The notes beneath the pieces are model-generated. The model saw only the letters and a list, made by a program, of their open reading frames with translations. It searched no databases and was not told the DNA's origin. The position numbers and the translations under genes are program-made. From positions 1-47,324 of the forward strand of contig JALELZ010000019.1 in the NCBI GenBank assembly GCA_022768465.1: a stretch of 47,324 nucleotides of DNA, read 5' to 3'. This stretch comes from Lachnospiraceae bacterium (GTDB lineage: Bacteria; Bacillota; Clostridia; Lachnospirales; Lachnospiraceae). Positions 39,732 through 47,324 of this stretch are shown in pieces (the first letter of the stretch is position 1; each line of letters starts with the position of its first letter).

Positions 39732-39980
39732 ATGGTAAGTCGTGATGTAGTGGTTAATGTTGCTAACGATGCCGGACGAAAACTGGCTATGCTGGTGTCT
39801 GTTGCAGGAGAGTATTCATCAAGAATATATATTTCGTACAACGAAAAAAAGGTGAATGCGAAGAGCATCATGGGTGTTATGAACCTTGTTCCTTATAACG
39901 GAGATACTATTACAGTTACCGCAGAAGGAACTGATGAAGATAACGCCGCAGAAGCTATTGCGGAGTTCTTTTCAAAGTGA
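39732..39980 (+). CDS. Crh-like HPr paralogue lacking the phospho-histidine
   Basis: 82-aa HPr-fold protein. The HprK target region [12 protein letters not shown] (Ser45, equivalent to HPr Ser46) is fully conserved. The PTS site G-x-H-A-R-P is replaced by NDAGRKLAM, so there is no His at position 15 (Ala14/Gly15 instead). It therefore cannot take phosphate from enzyme I, but could be phosphorylated by HprK and serve as a CcpA cofactor, as Crh does in Bacillus, where Gln replaces His15. AAAGGAGAGGGG precedes ATG 39732; an upstream in-frame ATG at 39699 overlaps whiA and has no homology. Confidence 0.88.
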   Translation: MVSRDVVVNVANDAGRKLAMLVSVAGEYSSRIYISYNEKKVNAKSIMGVMNLVPYNGDTITVTAEGTDEDNAAEAIAEFFSK

Positions 39981-40029
39981 TCTTTGACTTCTGAGGATTT
40001 AATGATAAGAATCTATAGAACATTTATAT

Positions 40030-40056
40030 AAAGCGGCAGGCATTACCTGCTGCTTT
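40030..40056 (+). terminator. Hairpin after the Crh-like gene
   Basis: AAAGCGGCAGG (40030-40040) pairs with CCTGCTGCTTT (40046-40056), 11 bp with one G-U, loop CATTA, followed by AGTCG. The T-tract is part of the stem, so termination may be partial. Confidence 0.65.
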
Positions 40057-40095
40057 AGTCGTATATAATACTTTATTTTAGTAAGCAGGTCGGCT

Positions 40096-43000
40096 ATGGC
40101 ATTTACTCATCTTCATGTGCATACACAGTTTTCGCTGCTCGACGGTTCATCAAGGATCGGCGAGCTTATCGGTCGTGCAAAAGAACTTGGGATGGATTCA
40201 TTAGCCATAACAGACCACGGTGTTATGTACGGCGTTATAGACTTCTATAAGGAAGCGGTAAAGCAGGGGATTAAGCCGATAATAGGCTGTGAGGTGTATG
40301 TTGCGCCGGGTTCTCGTTTTGATAAGGATAAGTCAGACGAGAATAAATATTATCATCTGATACTTCTTGCTGAAAATAATACCGGCTACGAGAATCTGAT
40401 GAAGATAGTTTCCTCGGGCTTTACGGACGGCTTTTATTATAAGCCGAGAGTCGACTACGAGCTGCTTAAAACCTATCACGAGGGAATTATTGCGTCCTCT
40501 GCATGCCTTGCAGGAGAGGTGGCGAGAGCACTTGGACTGGGAATGTATGAGGAAGCCAAGAAAGCTGCACTTAGATACGAGGACATTTTCGGAAAGGGTA
40601 ATTTCTTCCTGGAGCTGCAGGATCACGGAATCGAACTGCAGAGAACTGTCAATGCAGGACTTCTGAGACTTTCCGAAGATACGGGAATTGAGCTTATCGC
40701 ATCTAATGACAGTCATTATACATTTAAAGAGGATGCTGAGCCGCATGATATTCTGCTTTGCATTCAGACCGGCAAAAAGGTCAGCGATACTGACAGGATG
40801 CGCTATGACGGAGGTCAGTATTATCTGAAGAGCGAAGCTGAAATGAGGGAGCTTTTTAAGTATGCTCCTCAGGCTATAGATAATACGCAAAAAATCGCTG
40901 ACAGATGTAATGTCAGCATTGAATTCGGAAATTATAAGCTGCCGAAATTTGCTGTACCGAAGGGAAAGACGGCTGATGAATATCTGAGAGAGCTTTGCTT
41001 TTCCGGGGTTGAAGAAAGGTATCCGAACTGCCTTAAAGCAGAGGACGGCGGAAAAAAGCTCTACGGAGAGGACATCAGATCCAGACTCGAGTATGAGCTT
41101 AATACCATAGAAACTATGGGCTTTGTGGATTATTTCCTCATAGTTTCGGATTTTATAGCCTATGCCAAAAGGCACGGGATCCCGGTAGGTCCGGGAAGAG
41201 GCTCGGCGGCAGGCTCTATAGTGGCTTATTCACTCGGAATAACCAATATCGACCCAATCAAGTTTTCACTTCTCTTTGAGCGATTTTTAAATCCTGAGCG
41301 AGTGACTATGCCGGATATAGACGTAGATTTCTGCTATGAGCGCAGGCAGGAGGTCATAGATTATGTTGTCGGCAAGTACGGTAAGGACAATGTTGCGCAG
41401 ATAGTTACCTTCGGAACCCTTGCTGCACGAGGTGTTATAAGGGACGTCGGACGTGTGCTGGATATGCCTTACGGTGCGGTGGATCAGATCGCCAGAATGA
41501 TACCGAACGAATTAGGCATTACCCTGCAAAAGGCGCTTAAAATGAGTCCTGACCTTAAAAATGCCTATCAGACGGACGAACAGGTCAAATATCTCATAGA
41601 TATGAGTATGAGGCTTGAAGGACTTCCGAGACATTCGAGCATGCATGCTGCCGGAGTGCTTATAGCCAGTGACAGAGTTGATCGTTTTGTGCCGCTTTCA
41701 AGAAATGCCGACGGTACGGTGGTCACTCAGTATACTATGACGACACTTGAGGAGCTGGGACTTCTCAAGATGGATTTCCTGGGCTTAAGGACACTTACTG
41801 TCATCAATAACTCAATAGAGCAGATATATAAGAATACCGGAAAGGTCATTGACATAGATAATGTTAATTATGACGATCCGGATGTTTATAAGATGATCTC
41901 AAAGGGCGATACCTCCGGAGTATTCCAGCTTGAATCTGCGGGAATGACTTCATTTATGAAGGAGCTTAAGCCTGAGAGTATCGACGATATCATTGCGGGA
42001 CTTGCCCTTTACAGACCGGGCCCTATGGATTTCATTCCGAAATATATTAAGGGCAAGGAAAATAAAGCCTCCGTAAGCTATGACTGCGAGGAGCTTAAGC
42101 CGATACTCGAATCGACCTACGGCTGCATAGTCTATCAGGAGCAGGTTATGCAGATAGTGCAGAGCCTTGCAGGATATACCTTAGGACGTGCCGATCTTGT
42201 GCGAAGAGCGATGTCCAAGAAAAAGCATGCTGTAATGCAGAAGGAACGCGAAAGCTTTGTCTACGGCAATGAGGAGGAGCATGTAAAGGGCTGCATTGCT
42301 AACGGAATATCAGAGTCTGTAGCTAATCATATCTATGATGAGATGATAGACTTTGCTTCCTATGCATTCAATAAATCTCACGCGGCGGCTTATGCTGTGG
42401 TTTCATATCAGACAGCATGGCTTAAGTATTATTATCCAGCAGAGTTTATGGCGGCGCTTATGACCTCTGTCATGGATAATAATGGCAAGATATCCGAATA
42501 CATTCAGCAGGTAAAGAGCATGGGTATCAAGCTTATGCCGCCTGATATTAATGCCGGTGATTACGGCTTTACGGCTTTGGATGAAAATACAGTGCTGTAC
42601 GGACTGACTGCCATCAAGGGAGTCGGAAGGACGGTTGTAGAGGATATAGTCAGAGAGCGCCGTGAAAGAGGTGCATTTAAGAACCTGGAGGATTTTGTAT
42701 CAAGACAGCCGGAATCTGTTAACAGAAAGGCTATCGACGGCTTTATAAAGGCAGGTGCATTTGATTCGATGCCGGGTACCAGAAAGCAGAAGCTTATCAT
42801 GGTTGAGGGACTGTTAAGCGATGCCTCGGCAAGAAAGCACAGTGAGATAGCCGGACAGATAACTCTGTTTGACATTGCAGAAAGCGAGGAAAATGACAGC
42901 TTTAAGCGTGCTATGCCGCCGGTGGGAGAATTCAGCCGCGAAGAGCTTCTTATGTATGAAAAGGAAGCTACAGGACTATACCTTAGCGGCCATCCGGTTG

Positions 43001-43599
43001 AGGAACATATCGACACTTTTAAACTAACAGTCACCGCCTTGTCAAAGGATTACTATGCCGATGAAAGCACCGGAGTCTGCCGTTTCAGGGATGGCACCGA
43101 GGTTATAAGCGGAGGCATTATAAGCGAGAAAAAATTAAAGATCACCAAGCAGCAGAGGCAGATGGCATTTTTAAAGGTCGAGGATCTGTACGGACAGTTT
43201 GAGGTCCTGATATTCCCTGACACCTTTGACAGATACCGCTCAAAGCTTGAGACGGACAGTAAGGTCTATCTGCACGGCCGCATAAGTATTGGAAGAGATG
43301 AAAATGCTTCGCTTATAGCAGATAAGATAATTGGCTTTGATGAGCTTAAAAAGGAAATATGGGTAGCCTTTGATGATAAGGCTGCTTATGATAAGGAAGC
43401 TTCAAGGCTTGAGGATATATGCTTTGAAAATCAGGGCAATGCCGAGCCTGTCGTCTATCTTAAAAAGGAAAAAAGCTATAAGAAGTTGGGCCGTTCACTG
43501 GCTGTGGATGCCTCTGAAGAGTTTATAGAGAGGCTCAAAGGCATCTATGGAGATGCTAATGTAAGGATCAGGGAGCTTACACCGAAATTTGAGCGATGA
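40096..43599 (+). CDS. dnaE: DNA polymerase III alpha subunit, DnaE type
   Basis: 1167-aa second replicative polymerase, without exonuclease. The N-terminal PHP domain has intact metal motifs (HLHVHTQFS, AITDHGVMYG, IIGCEVYVAPG), unlike PolC in this window. The polymerase Asp residues lie in MPDIDVDF (about residue 405). FFQ-type motif GPGRGSAAGSIVAYSLGI precedes it. The fingers and beta-binding region follow. A helix-hairpin-helix (LYGLTAIKGVGRTVVEDI) lies near 840, and an OB fold (VISGGIISEKKLK, FEVLIFPDTFDRY) near 1000-1060. The clostridial partner gene pfkA does not follow; a small unknown gene does. Confidence 0.96.
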   Translation: MAFTHLHVHTQFSLLDGSSRIGELIGRAKELGMDSLAITDHGVMYGVIDFYKEAVKQGIKPIIGCEVYVAPGSRFDKDKSDENKYYHLILLAENNTGYENLMKIVSSGFTDGFYYKPRVDYELLKTYHEGIIASSACLAGEVARALGLGMYEEAKKAALRYEDIFGKGNFFLELQDHGIELQRTVNAGLLRLSEDTGIELIASNDSHYTFKEDAEPHDILLCIQTGKKVSDTDRMRYDGGQYYLKSEAEMRELFKYAPQAIDNTQKIADRCNVSIEFGNYKLPKFAVPKGKTADEYLRELCFSGVEERYPNCLKAEDGGKKLYGEDIRSRLEYELNTIETMGFVDYFLIVSDFIAYAKRHGIPVGPGRGSAAGSIVAYSLGITNIDPIKFSLLFERFLNPERVTMPDIDVDFCYERRQEVIDYVVGKYGKDNVAQIVTFGTLAARGVIRDVGRVLDMPYGAVDQIARMIPNELGITLQKALKMSPDLKNAYQTDEQVKYLIDMSMRLEGLPRHSSMHAAGVLIASDRVDRFVPLSRNADGTVVTQYTMTTLEELGLLKMDFLGLRTLTVINNSIEQIYKNTGKVIDIDNVNYDDPDVYKMISKGDTSGVFQLESAGMTSFMKELKPESIDDIIAGLALYRPGPMDFIPKYIKGKENKASVSYDCEELKPILESTYGCIVYQEQVMQIVQSLAGYTLGRADLVRRAMSKKKHAVMQKERESFVYGNEEEHVKGCIANGISESVANHIYDEMIDFASYAFNKSHAAAYAVVSYQTAWLKYYYPAEFMAALMTSVMDNNGKISEYIQQVKSMGIKLMPPDINAGDYGFTALDENTVLYGLTAIKGVGRTVVEDIVRERRERGAFKNLEDFVSRQPESVNRKAIDGFIKAGAFDSMPGTRKQKLIMVEGLLSDASARKHSEIAGQITLFDIAESEENDSFKRAMPPVGEFSREELLMYEKEATGLYLSGHPVEEHIDTFKLTVTALSKDYYADESTGVCRFRDGTEVISGGIISEKKLKITKQQRQMAFLKVEDLYGQFEVLIFPDTFDRYRSKLETDSKVYLHGRISIGRDENASLIADKIIGFDELKKEIWVAFDDKAAYDKEASRLEDICFENQGNAEPVVYLKKEKSYKKLGRSLAVDASEEFIERLKGIYGDANVRIRELTPKFER

Positions 43600-43614
43600 C
43601 ATATAGGAGGATTT

Positions 43615-43935
43615 ATGGAAGACAGTATCCTTTGCTGTGCCAATGCGCAGAGCATGAAGTTTTATTTTAATGAAGATGAATACGGTATTCTGCCTGAGGA
43701 TATAAAAAAGGCGCTCAAGGTCGCTGCAGTTACATATTGCTCAGATGCAGGCGGAACGCTTGTTTTCTCCTTTGATGCACAGCATAAGCTTCATCTTCAG
43801 GCAATTGATCCGATTGATGAGATAGGCTCGGATCTGCTGATAAGACGCATGCAGCGCAACATGGGAGAGCTTTTTGAACAGCTTGAGACATTTGCAGCGG
43901 AATATGCAAAGCTGAAAACAGAACAGAAGAAATAA
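43615..43935 (+). CDS. Conserved-looking small protein of unknown function
   Basis: 106 aa with AGGAGG 5 bp before the ATG, 15 bp after dnaE and 20 bp before dusB, so clearly a real operon member. Residues 1-20 include CCANAQ and a Tyr/Phe-rich strand (KFYFNEDEYGILPEDI). The middle alternates strands (GTLVFSFDAQHKLHLQAI), and the end is a charged helix of about 40 residues (LLIRRMQRNMGELFEQLETF). No signal peptide or membrane segment. I do not recognise the family; it may be a Lachnospiraceae-specific DUF. Confidence 0.85.
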   Translation: MEDSILCCANAQSMKFYFNEDEYGILPEDIKKALKVAAVTYCSDAGGTLVFSFDAQHKLHLQAIDPIDEIGSDLLIRRMQRNMGELFEQLETFAAEYAKLKTEQKK

Positions 43936-43955
43936 TCGGGAATATATTATAGTTT

Positions 43956-44906
43956 ATGAAAATAGGAAATGTTGAGCTTAAGTCCAACGTTATCATGGCA
44001 CCTATGGCGGGAATCACAGACACTGCCTACAGAGTGTTGCTTGAGGAGCAGGGCGCAGGACTTGTAAGCACGGAAATGGTCTCCGCAAAGGGGATATTTT
44101 ATAAGAATAAAAATAATGAAATAATACTTAAAACGGCAGAAGACGAGCATCCGATTGCTGTTCAGCTCTTTGGCTCAGATCCGATGATAATGACCAGCAT
44201 GGCAGAAAAGATATCGGAGGATTTTGACATAATTGATGTCAATATGGGCTGTCCTGTGCCGAAGATCGTAAATAACGGCGAAGGCTCGGCTCTTATGAAA
44301 AAGCCTGAGCTTGCATTCAGTATTCTTGAGACTATGAGCAGAGTACTTAAAAAGCCGGTTACCGTTAAGTTCAGAAAGGGCTTTGACGATAAGCATGTAA
44401 ATGCTGTTGAGTTTGCAAAAATGGCAGAGCAGGCAGGCGTCAGCGCCATCACAGTGCACGGAAGAACAAGGGCACAGATGTATGCGGGAAATGCCGACTG
44501 GGACATTATCAGAAAGGTTAAAGAAGCGGTGAGCATTCCGGTTTTCGGAAACGGAGACATTTTCACACCGGAGGATGCAAAGCGAATGATAGATGAGACC
44601 GGAGTTGACGGAGTTGCAATAGCAAGAGGTGCCAAGGGAAATCCGTGGCTTATCGGAAGAACTGTGCACTATCTTGAGACAGGAGAGCTTTTGCCTGAGC
44701 CTGATATGGAAGAAAGAAAGAGAATGATACTCCGCCATGCTGAGCTTATGGTTAAATATAAGAGTGAATATATTGCGATACCTGAGATGCGAAAGCATTT
44801 GGCATGGTATACGGCAGGAATACCGGGTTCAGCCAGGCTTCGTGCAGGAATGAACAGTCTTAAAACGCTTGATGAGCTCAAGAGCTTTGTCAATGAGGCG
44901 CTTTAA
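43956..44906 (+). CDS. dusB: tRNA-dihydrouridine synthase
   Basis: FMN enzyme that reduces uridines in the tRNA D loop. 316 aa: APMAGITDTAYR near the N-terminus, catalytic Cys in NMGCPVPKIVNNGEGSAL (about residue 98), VKFRKGFD, ITVHGRTRAQMYAGNADW, and the phosphate site GNGDIFTPEDAKRMI / GVAIARGAKGNPWL. These are DusB features. The binding site before the ATG is weak. The order dusB-greA-lysS is common in clostridia. Confidence 0.92.
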   Translation: MKIGNVELKSNVIMAPMAGITDTAYRVLLEEQGAGLVSTEMVSAKGIFYKNKNNEIILKTAEDEHPIAVQLFGSDPMIMTSMAEKISEDFDIIDVNMGCPVPKIVNNGEGSALMKKPELAFSILETMSRVLKKPVTVKFRKGFDDKHVNAVEFAKMAEQAGVSAITVHGRTRAQMYAGNADWDIIRKVKEAVSIPVFGNGDIFTPEDAKRMIDETGVDGVAIARGAKGNPWLIGRTVHYLETGELLPEPDMEERKRMILRHAELMVKYKSEYIAIPEMRKHLAWYTAGIPGSARLRAGMNSLKTLDELKSFVNEAL

Positions 44907-44921
44907 GGCTCTCCAATCATA

Positions 44922-44935
44922 GACATTTAAATGTC
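44922..44935. repeat. 14-bp perfect palindrome between dusB and greA
   Basis: GACATTTAAATGTC is self-complementary. Beyond it, ATATCTGTGC occurs twice in tandem (about 44947-44967). Both lie just upstream of the greA promoter and could bind a regulator. Confidence 0.5.
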
Positions 44936-44982
44936 AATAATGTTCATATATCTGTGCATATCTGTGCGTAAGGCACTTGTGA

Positions 44983-45011
44983 TTGACAGAGACATTGCCA
45001 AAAGTTATAAT
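44983..45011 (+). promoter_or_regulatory. Full-consensus sigma-A promoter of greA-lysS
   Basis: TTGACA (44983-44988), exactly 17 bp, TATAAT (45006-45011). Both hexamers match consensus perfectly, the best promoter in the window. It is 50 bp before the greA start. Confidence 0.9.
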
Positions 45012-45060
45012 AACACGATTGAGGAATTAACACTAATTAGAAACAGGAGTATAGATAAAA

Positions 45061-45552
45061 GTGAGCAACGAAACACCAAAGACAATGATCACTTATGCAG
45101 GTCTCAAGAAATATGAGGATGAGCTGCATGAGCTTAAGGCTGTTAAAAGACAGGAAGTAGCACAGAAGATCAAGGTTGCAAGAGAGCAGGGAGATCTTTC
45201 GGAGAATGCCGATTATGATGCTGCAAAGGAAGAGCAGACAGAAATCGAGAAGCGTATCCTTGAGCTTGAAAACATTCTCAGAAATGCTGAAGTAGTAGTT
45301 GATGAAGAGTTCGATCACGGCAAGATCAATGTCGGCTGTGAGGTTAAGCTTTATGACCTTGAGTTTGATGAAGAGGTTACATATTTCATCGTTGGTTCAT
45401 CTGAGGCAAACAGCCTTGCAGGAAAGATCAGTAATGAATCACCTGTAGGAGCCGGACTTATGGGACACCATGTTGGTGATATCGTTGACATTAAGCTTCC
45501 GGACGGCGGAGTGATTCAGTATAAGGTATTGGAAATTAAGAAGGCTGAATAA
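45061..45552 (+). CDS. greA: Transcription elongation factor GreA
   Basis: 163 aa. N-terminal coiled coil (about 10-80) with the acidic tip GDLSENADYDAAKEEQ that reaches the RNA polymerase active site, and a C-terminal FKBP-like domain (ESPVGAGLMGHHVGDIVDI). Rescues backtracked polymerase. GTG 45061 is taken as the start because AGGAG lies about 10 bp upstream; an ATG at 45085 is possible but has no binding site. Confidence 0.94.
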   Translation: MSNETPKTMITYAGLKKYEDELHELKAVKRQEVAQKIKVAREQGDLSENADYDAAKEEQTEIEKRILELENILRNAEVVVDEEFDHGKINVGCEVKLYDLEFDEEVTYFIVGSSEANSLAGKISNESPVGAGLMGHHVGDIVDIKLPDGGVIQYKVLEIKKAE

Positions 45553-45624
45553 TTCGTGCAGCATATAAGCTGCGGCTTTAATATAGTTTAGCGGACATTA
45601 TCCGGTCTGCAAAAGGAGTTGTAA

Positions 45625-47324
45625 ATGGCAGAAAATCTTGAGAACAGAGAAAAGAACATGAACGCGGGAGCAAACGGAGCAAAGGCAGCACAGCCTGAGG
45701 ACATTAACCGTCTTCTTAAGGTGCGCCGTGATAAGCTTTCAGAGCTTCAGGCAGCAGGTAAGGACCCATTTGTTATTACCAAATATGATCAGACACATCA
45801 CAGCAAGGAAATCATTGATAACTTTGATGAGCTTGAGAATAAACAGGTATCTATTGCGGGACGAATCATGCTCAAGCGTGTCATGGGTAAGGCATCCTTC
45901 TGCCATATTCAGGACAGAGACGGACAGATCCAGGTCTATGTTGCAAGAGATGCTGTCGGAGAAGAGCCTTATGCAGATTTCAAGAAGTTTGATATCGGTG
46001 ATATTGTAGGCGTTAAGGGTTTTGTTTTTAAGACAAAGACAGGAGAGGTTTCTGTACACGCAGAGGAAATCACTCTTCTTACTAAGTCGCTGCAGATCCT
46101 TCCTGAGAAATTCCACGGTATTACCAATGTCGATGCCAGATATCGTCAGAGATATGTAGACCTCATTATGAATCCTGAAGTTAAGGATACATTCCGCAAG
46201 CGTTCTCTCATCCTTAAGGAGATAAGAAATTTCCTTGACGGCAGAGACTTTATCGAGGTTGAGACTCCTATGCTTGTTTCCAATGCAGGAGGCGCTGCGG
46301 CAAGACCGTTCGAGACACATTTCAATGCGCTTAATGAGGATCTCAGACTTCGTATTTCTCTTGAGCTTTATCTTAAGAGACTTATAGTCGGCGGACTCGA
46401 GAGAGTTTACGAGATCGGCCGTGTATTCAGAAATGAAGGAATCGATACAAGACACAATCCTGAGTTTACACTTATGGAGCTTTATCAGGCGTATACGGAC
46501 TTTGAAGGCATGATGGAGCTTACAGAGAGCATGTTCAGATACCTTGCAAACAAGGTATGCGGAAGTGCTGTTATTAACTATAACGGCACTGTTATAGATA
46601 TGGAGAAGCCTTTCGCAAGACTCAGCATGACTGAGGCTGTCAAGAATTATTCAGGCGTTGACTTTGATGAGGTCAAGGATGATGCAGAGGCTAAGGCTAT
46701 CGCCAGGGAAAAGGGCATTGAGTATGAGGAAAGACATAAGAAGGGAGACATTTTAAATCTCTTCTTTGAAGAATTCTGTGAGGATAAGATGATACAGCCT
46801 ACATTCATCACAGATCATCCGATCGAGATAAGCCCGCTCACAAAGAAGAATCCTGAAAGACCGGATCATGTTGAGCGATTCGAGCTCTACATATATGGCC
46901 GTGAGATGTGTAATGCATACTCAGAGCTTAATGATCCTATCGATCAGAGAGAGCGTTTTAAGGCACAGGATGCACTTGCTGCAGCAGGTGATGAAGAGGC
47001 TAACCATACAGATGAGGACTTCCTCAATGCACTTGAGATAGGTATGCCTCCTACAGGCGGTATCGGATACGGAATCGACAGACTTGTTATGCTTCTTACA
47101 GATTCAGAGGCAATAAGAGACGTTTTACTGTTCCCGACAATGAAACCTTTGGACTCTGACAAGAAGGTTGAGAAGGCTGCTGCGACTCCTGTTGAAGCTG
47201 CTCCGGTTGTTGAAGAAAAGATTGATTTCAGCAACGTAGTAATCGAACCTCTCTTTGAAGATTTCGTCGATTTCGAGACATTTTCTAAGTCCGATTTCCG
47301 CGCTGTAAAGGTTCTTGAATGTGA
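45625..47324 (+). CDS. lysS: Lysyl-tRNA synthetase, class II, fused to a tRNA-binding domain; cut by the window end
   Basis: At least 566 codons, open to the last base. N-terminal OB-fold anticodon domain (about 70-170: ISIAGR-type, HIQDRDGQIQVYV). Catalytic core with motif 1 (RQRYVDLIMN), motif 2 (GRVFRNEGIDTRHNPEFTLME) and motif 3 (GGIGYGIDRLVMLLTDS), ending at LLFPTMKPL, where standard LysRS ends. A Val/Ala/Glu linker (about 510-530) then leads into FVDFETFSKSDFRAVKVLEC, which matches the start of EMAP/Trbp111-type tRNA-binding domains (DFxKxDLRVxKVLE). AAAAGGAG precedes ATG 45625. Cotranscribed with greA. Confidence 0.93.
   Translation, partial: MAENLENREKNMNAGANGAKAAQPEDINRLLKVRRDKLSELQAAGKDPFVITKYDQTHHSKEIIDNFDELENKQVSIAGRIMLKRVMGKASFCHIQDRDGQIQVYVARDAVGEEPYADFKKFDIGDIVGVKGFVFKTKTGEVSVHAEEITLLTKSLQILPEKFHGITNVDARYRQRYVDLIMNPEVKDTFRKRSLILKEIRNFLDGRDFIEVETPMLVSNAGGAAARPFETHFNALNEDLRLRISLELYLKRLIVGGLERVYEIGRVFRNEGIDTRHNPEFTLMELYQAYTDFEGMMELTESMFRYLANKVCGSAVINYNGTVIDMEKPFARLSMTEAVKNYSGVDFDEVKDDAEAKAIAREKGIEYEERHKKGDILNLFFEEFCEDKMIQPTFITDHPIEISPLTKKNPERPDHVERFELYIYGREMCNAYSELNDPIDQRERFKAQDALAAAGDEEANHTDEDFLNALEIGMPPTGGIGYGIDRLVMLLTDSEAIRDVLLFPTMKPLDSDKKVEKAAATPVEAAPVVEEKIDFSNVVIEPLFEDFVDFETFSKSDFRAVKVLEC

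Noticed and set aside
40333-41175. 280-codon open frame antisense to dnaE
   Set aside because: It mirrors the codon pattern of a clear gene on the plus strand, has no ribosome binding site and no family features.
44931-45116. 61-codon frame between dusB and greA
   Set aside because: Contains the greA promoter and overlaps the greA start out of frame.
45739-46455. 238-codon open frame antisense to lysS
   Set aside because: Shadow of lysS; Cys/Ile/Ser-rich composition typical of reverse-strand frames here.

Overview
The window reads as chromosomal DNA of a low-to-mid GC Clostridia, most likely a member of the Lachnospiraceae. The grounds are: the Firmicutes-type order uppS-cdsA-dxr-rseP-ispG-polC, two Pol III alpha subunits (PolC and DnaE), HPr kinase with a Crh-like HPr, WhiA, an MntR-ribU pair, choline-binding-type wall repeats, and strong AGGAGG ribosome binding sites. 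Except for mgtE and three tRNA-Leu genes, everything lies on the plus strand. I saw no phage, transposase, CRISPR array or rRNA.

Layout. (1) 1-9651: three 62-bp hairpin repeats, then the undecaprenyl-PP / CDP-diglyceride / MEP-isoprenoid / RseP / PolC run. (2) 9652-11222: a secreted wall-binding protein. (3) 11284-14587: mgtE (minus) diverges from mntR-ribU, with about 740 bp of structured non-coding DNA between them. (4) 14697-16510: cysK and an Rrf2/CymR-IscR-type regulator. cysK has a strong promoter, a dyad operator and a leader ORF of 11 codons with tandem Cys codons. (5) 16637-24292: dTDP-rhamnose genes rfbA, rfbB and rfbD (no rfbC), glmM and three glycosyltransferases, i.e. a cell-surface polysaccharide locus, followed by a second secreted wall-repeat protein and an EamA transporter. 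(6) 26775-30483: secDF-tgt-yajC. (7) 30657-35278: ddl and a minimal type IV pilus-like set (ATPase, platform, one pilin). (8) 35566-36013: three tRNA-Leu genes on the minus strand in two transcription units. (9) 36298-39980: murI-murB-hprK-whiA-Crh-like HPr. (10) 40096-47324: dnaE, a small unknown gene, dusB, greA and lysS (cut by the window end).

Working together: regions 1, 5, 7 and 9 feed the cell envelope (lipid carrier, phospholipid, isoprenoid precursors, peptidoglycan precursors, rhamnose polymer, secretion). PolC and DnaE serve replication. HprK plus the Crh-like protein point to carbon catabolite control. CysK plus the Rrf2 protein point to cysteine control.

The best leads are: the tandem-Cys leader peptide before cysK; a WhiA lacking its N-terminal third beside an HPr paralogue that lost His15 but kept the Ser46 site, with rapZ and yvcK missing between hprK and whiA; a PolC whose PHP metal ligands are replaced; a LysRS fused to a C-terminal EMAP/Trbp111-like tRNA-binding domain; and nested RNA-like structures between mgtE and mntR. 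All functional calls are from sequence reading alone; no database search was run.
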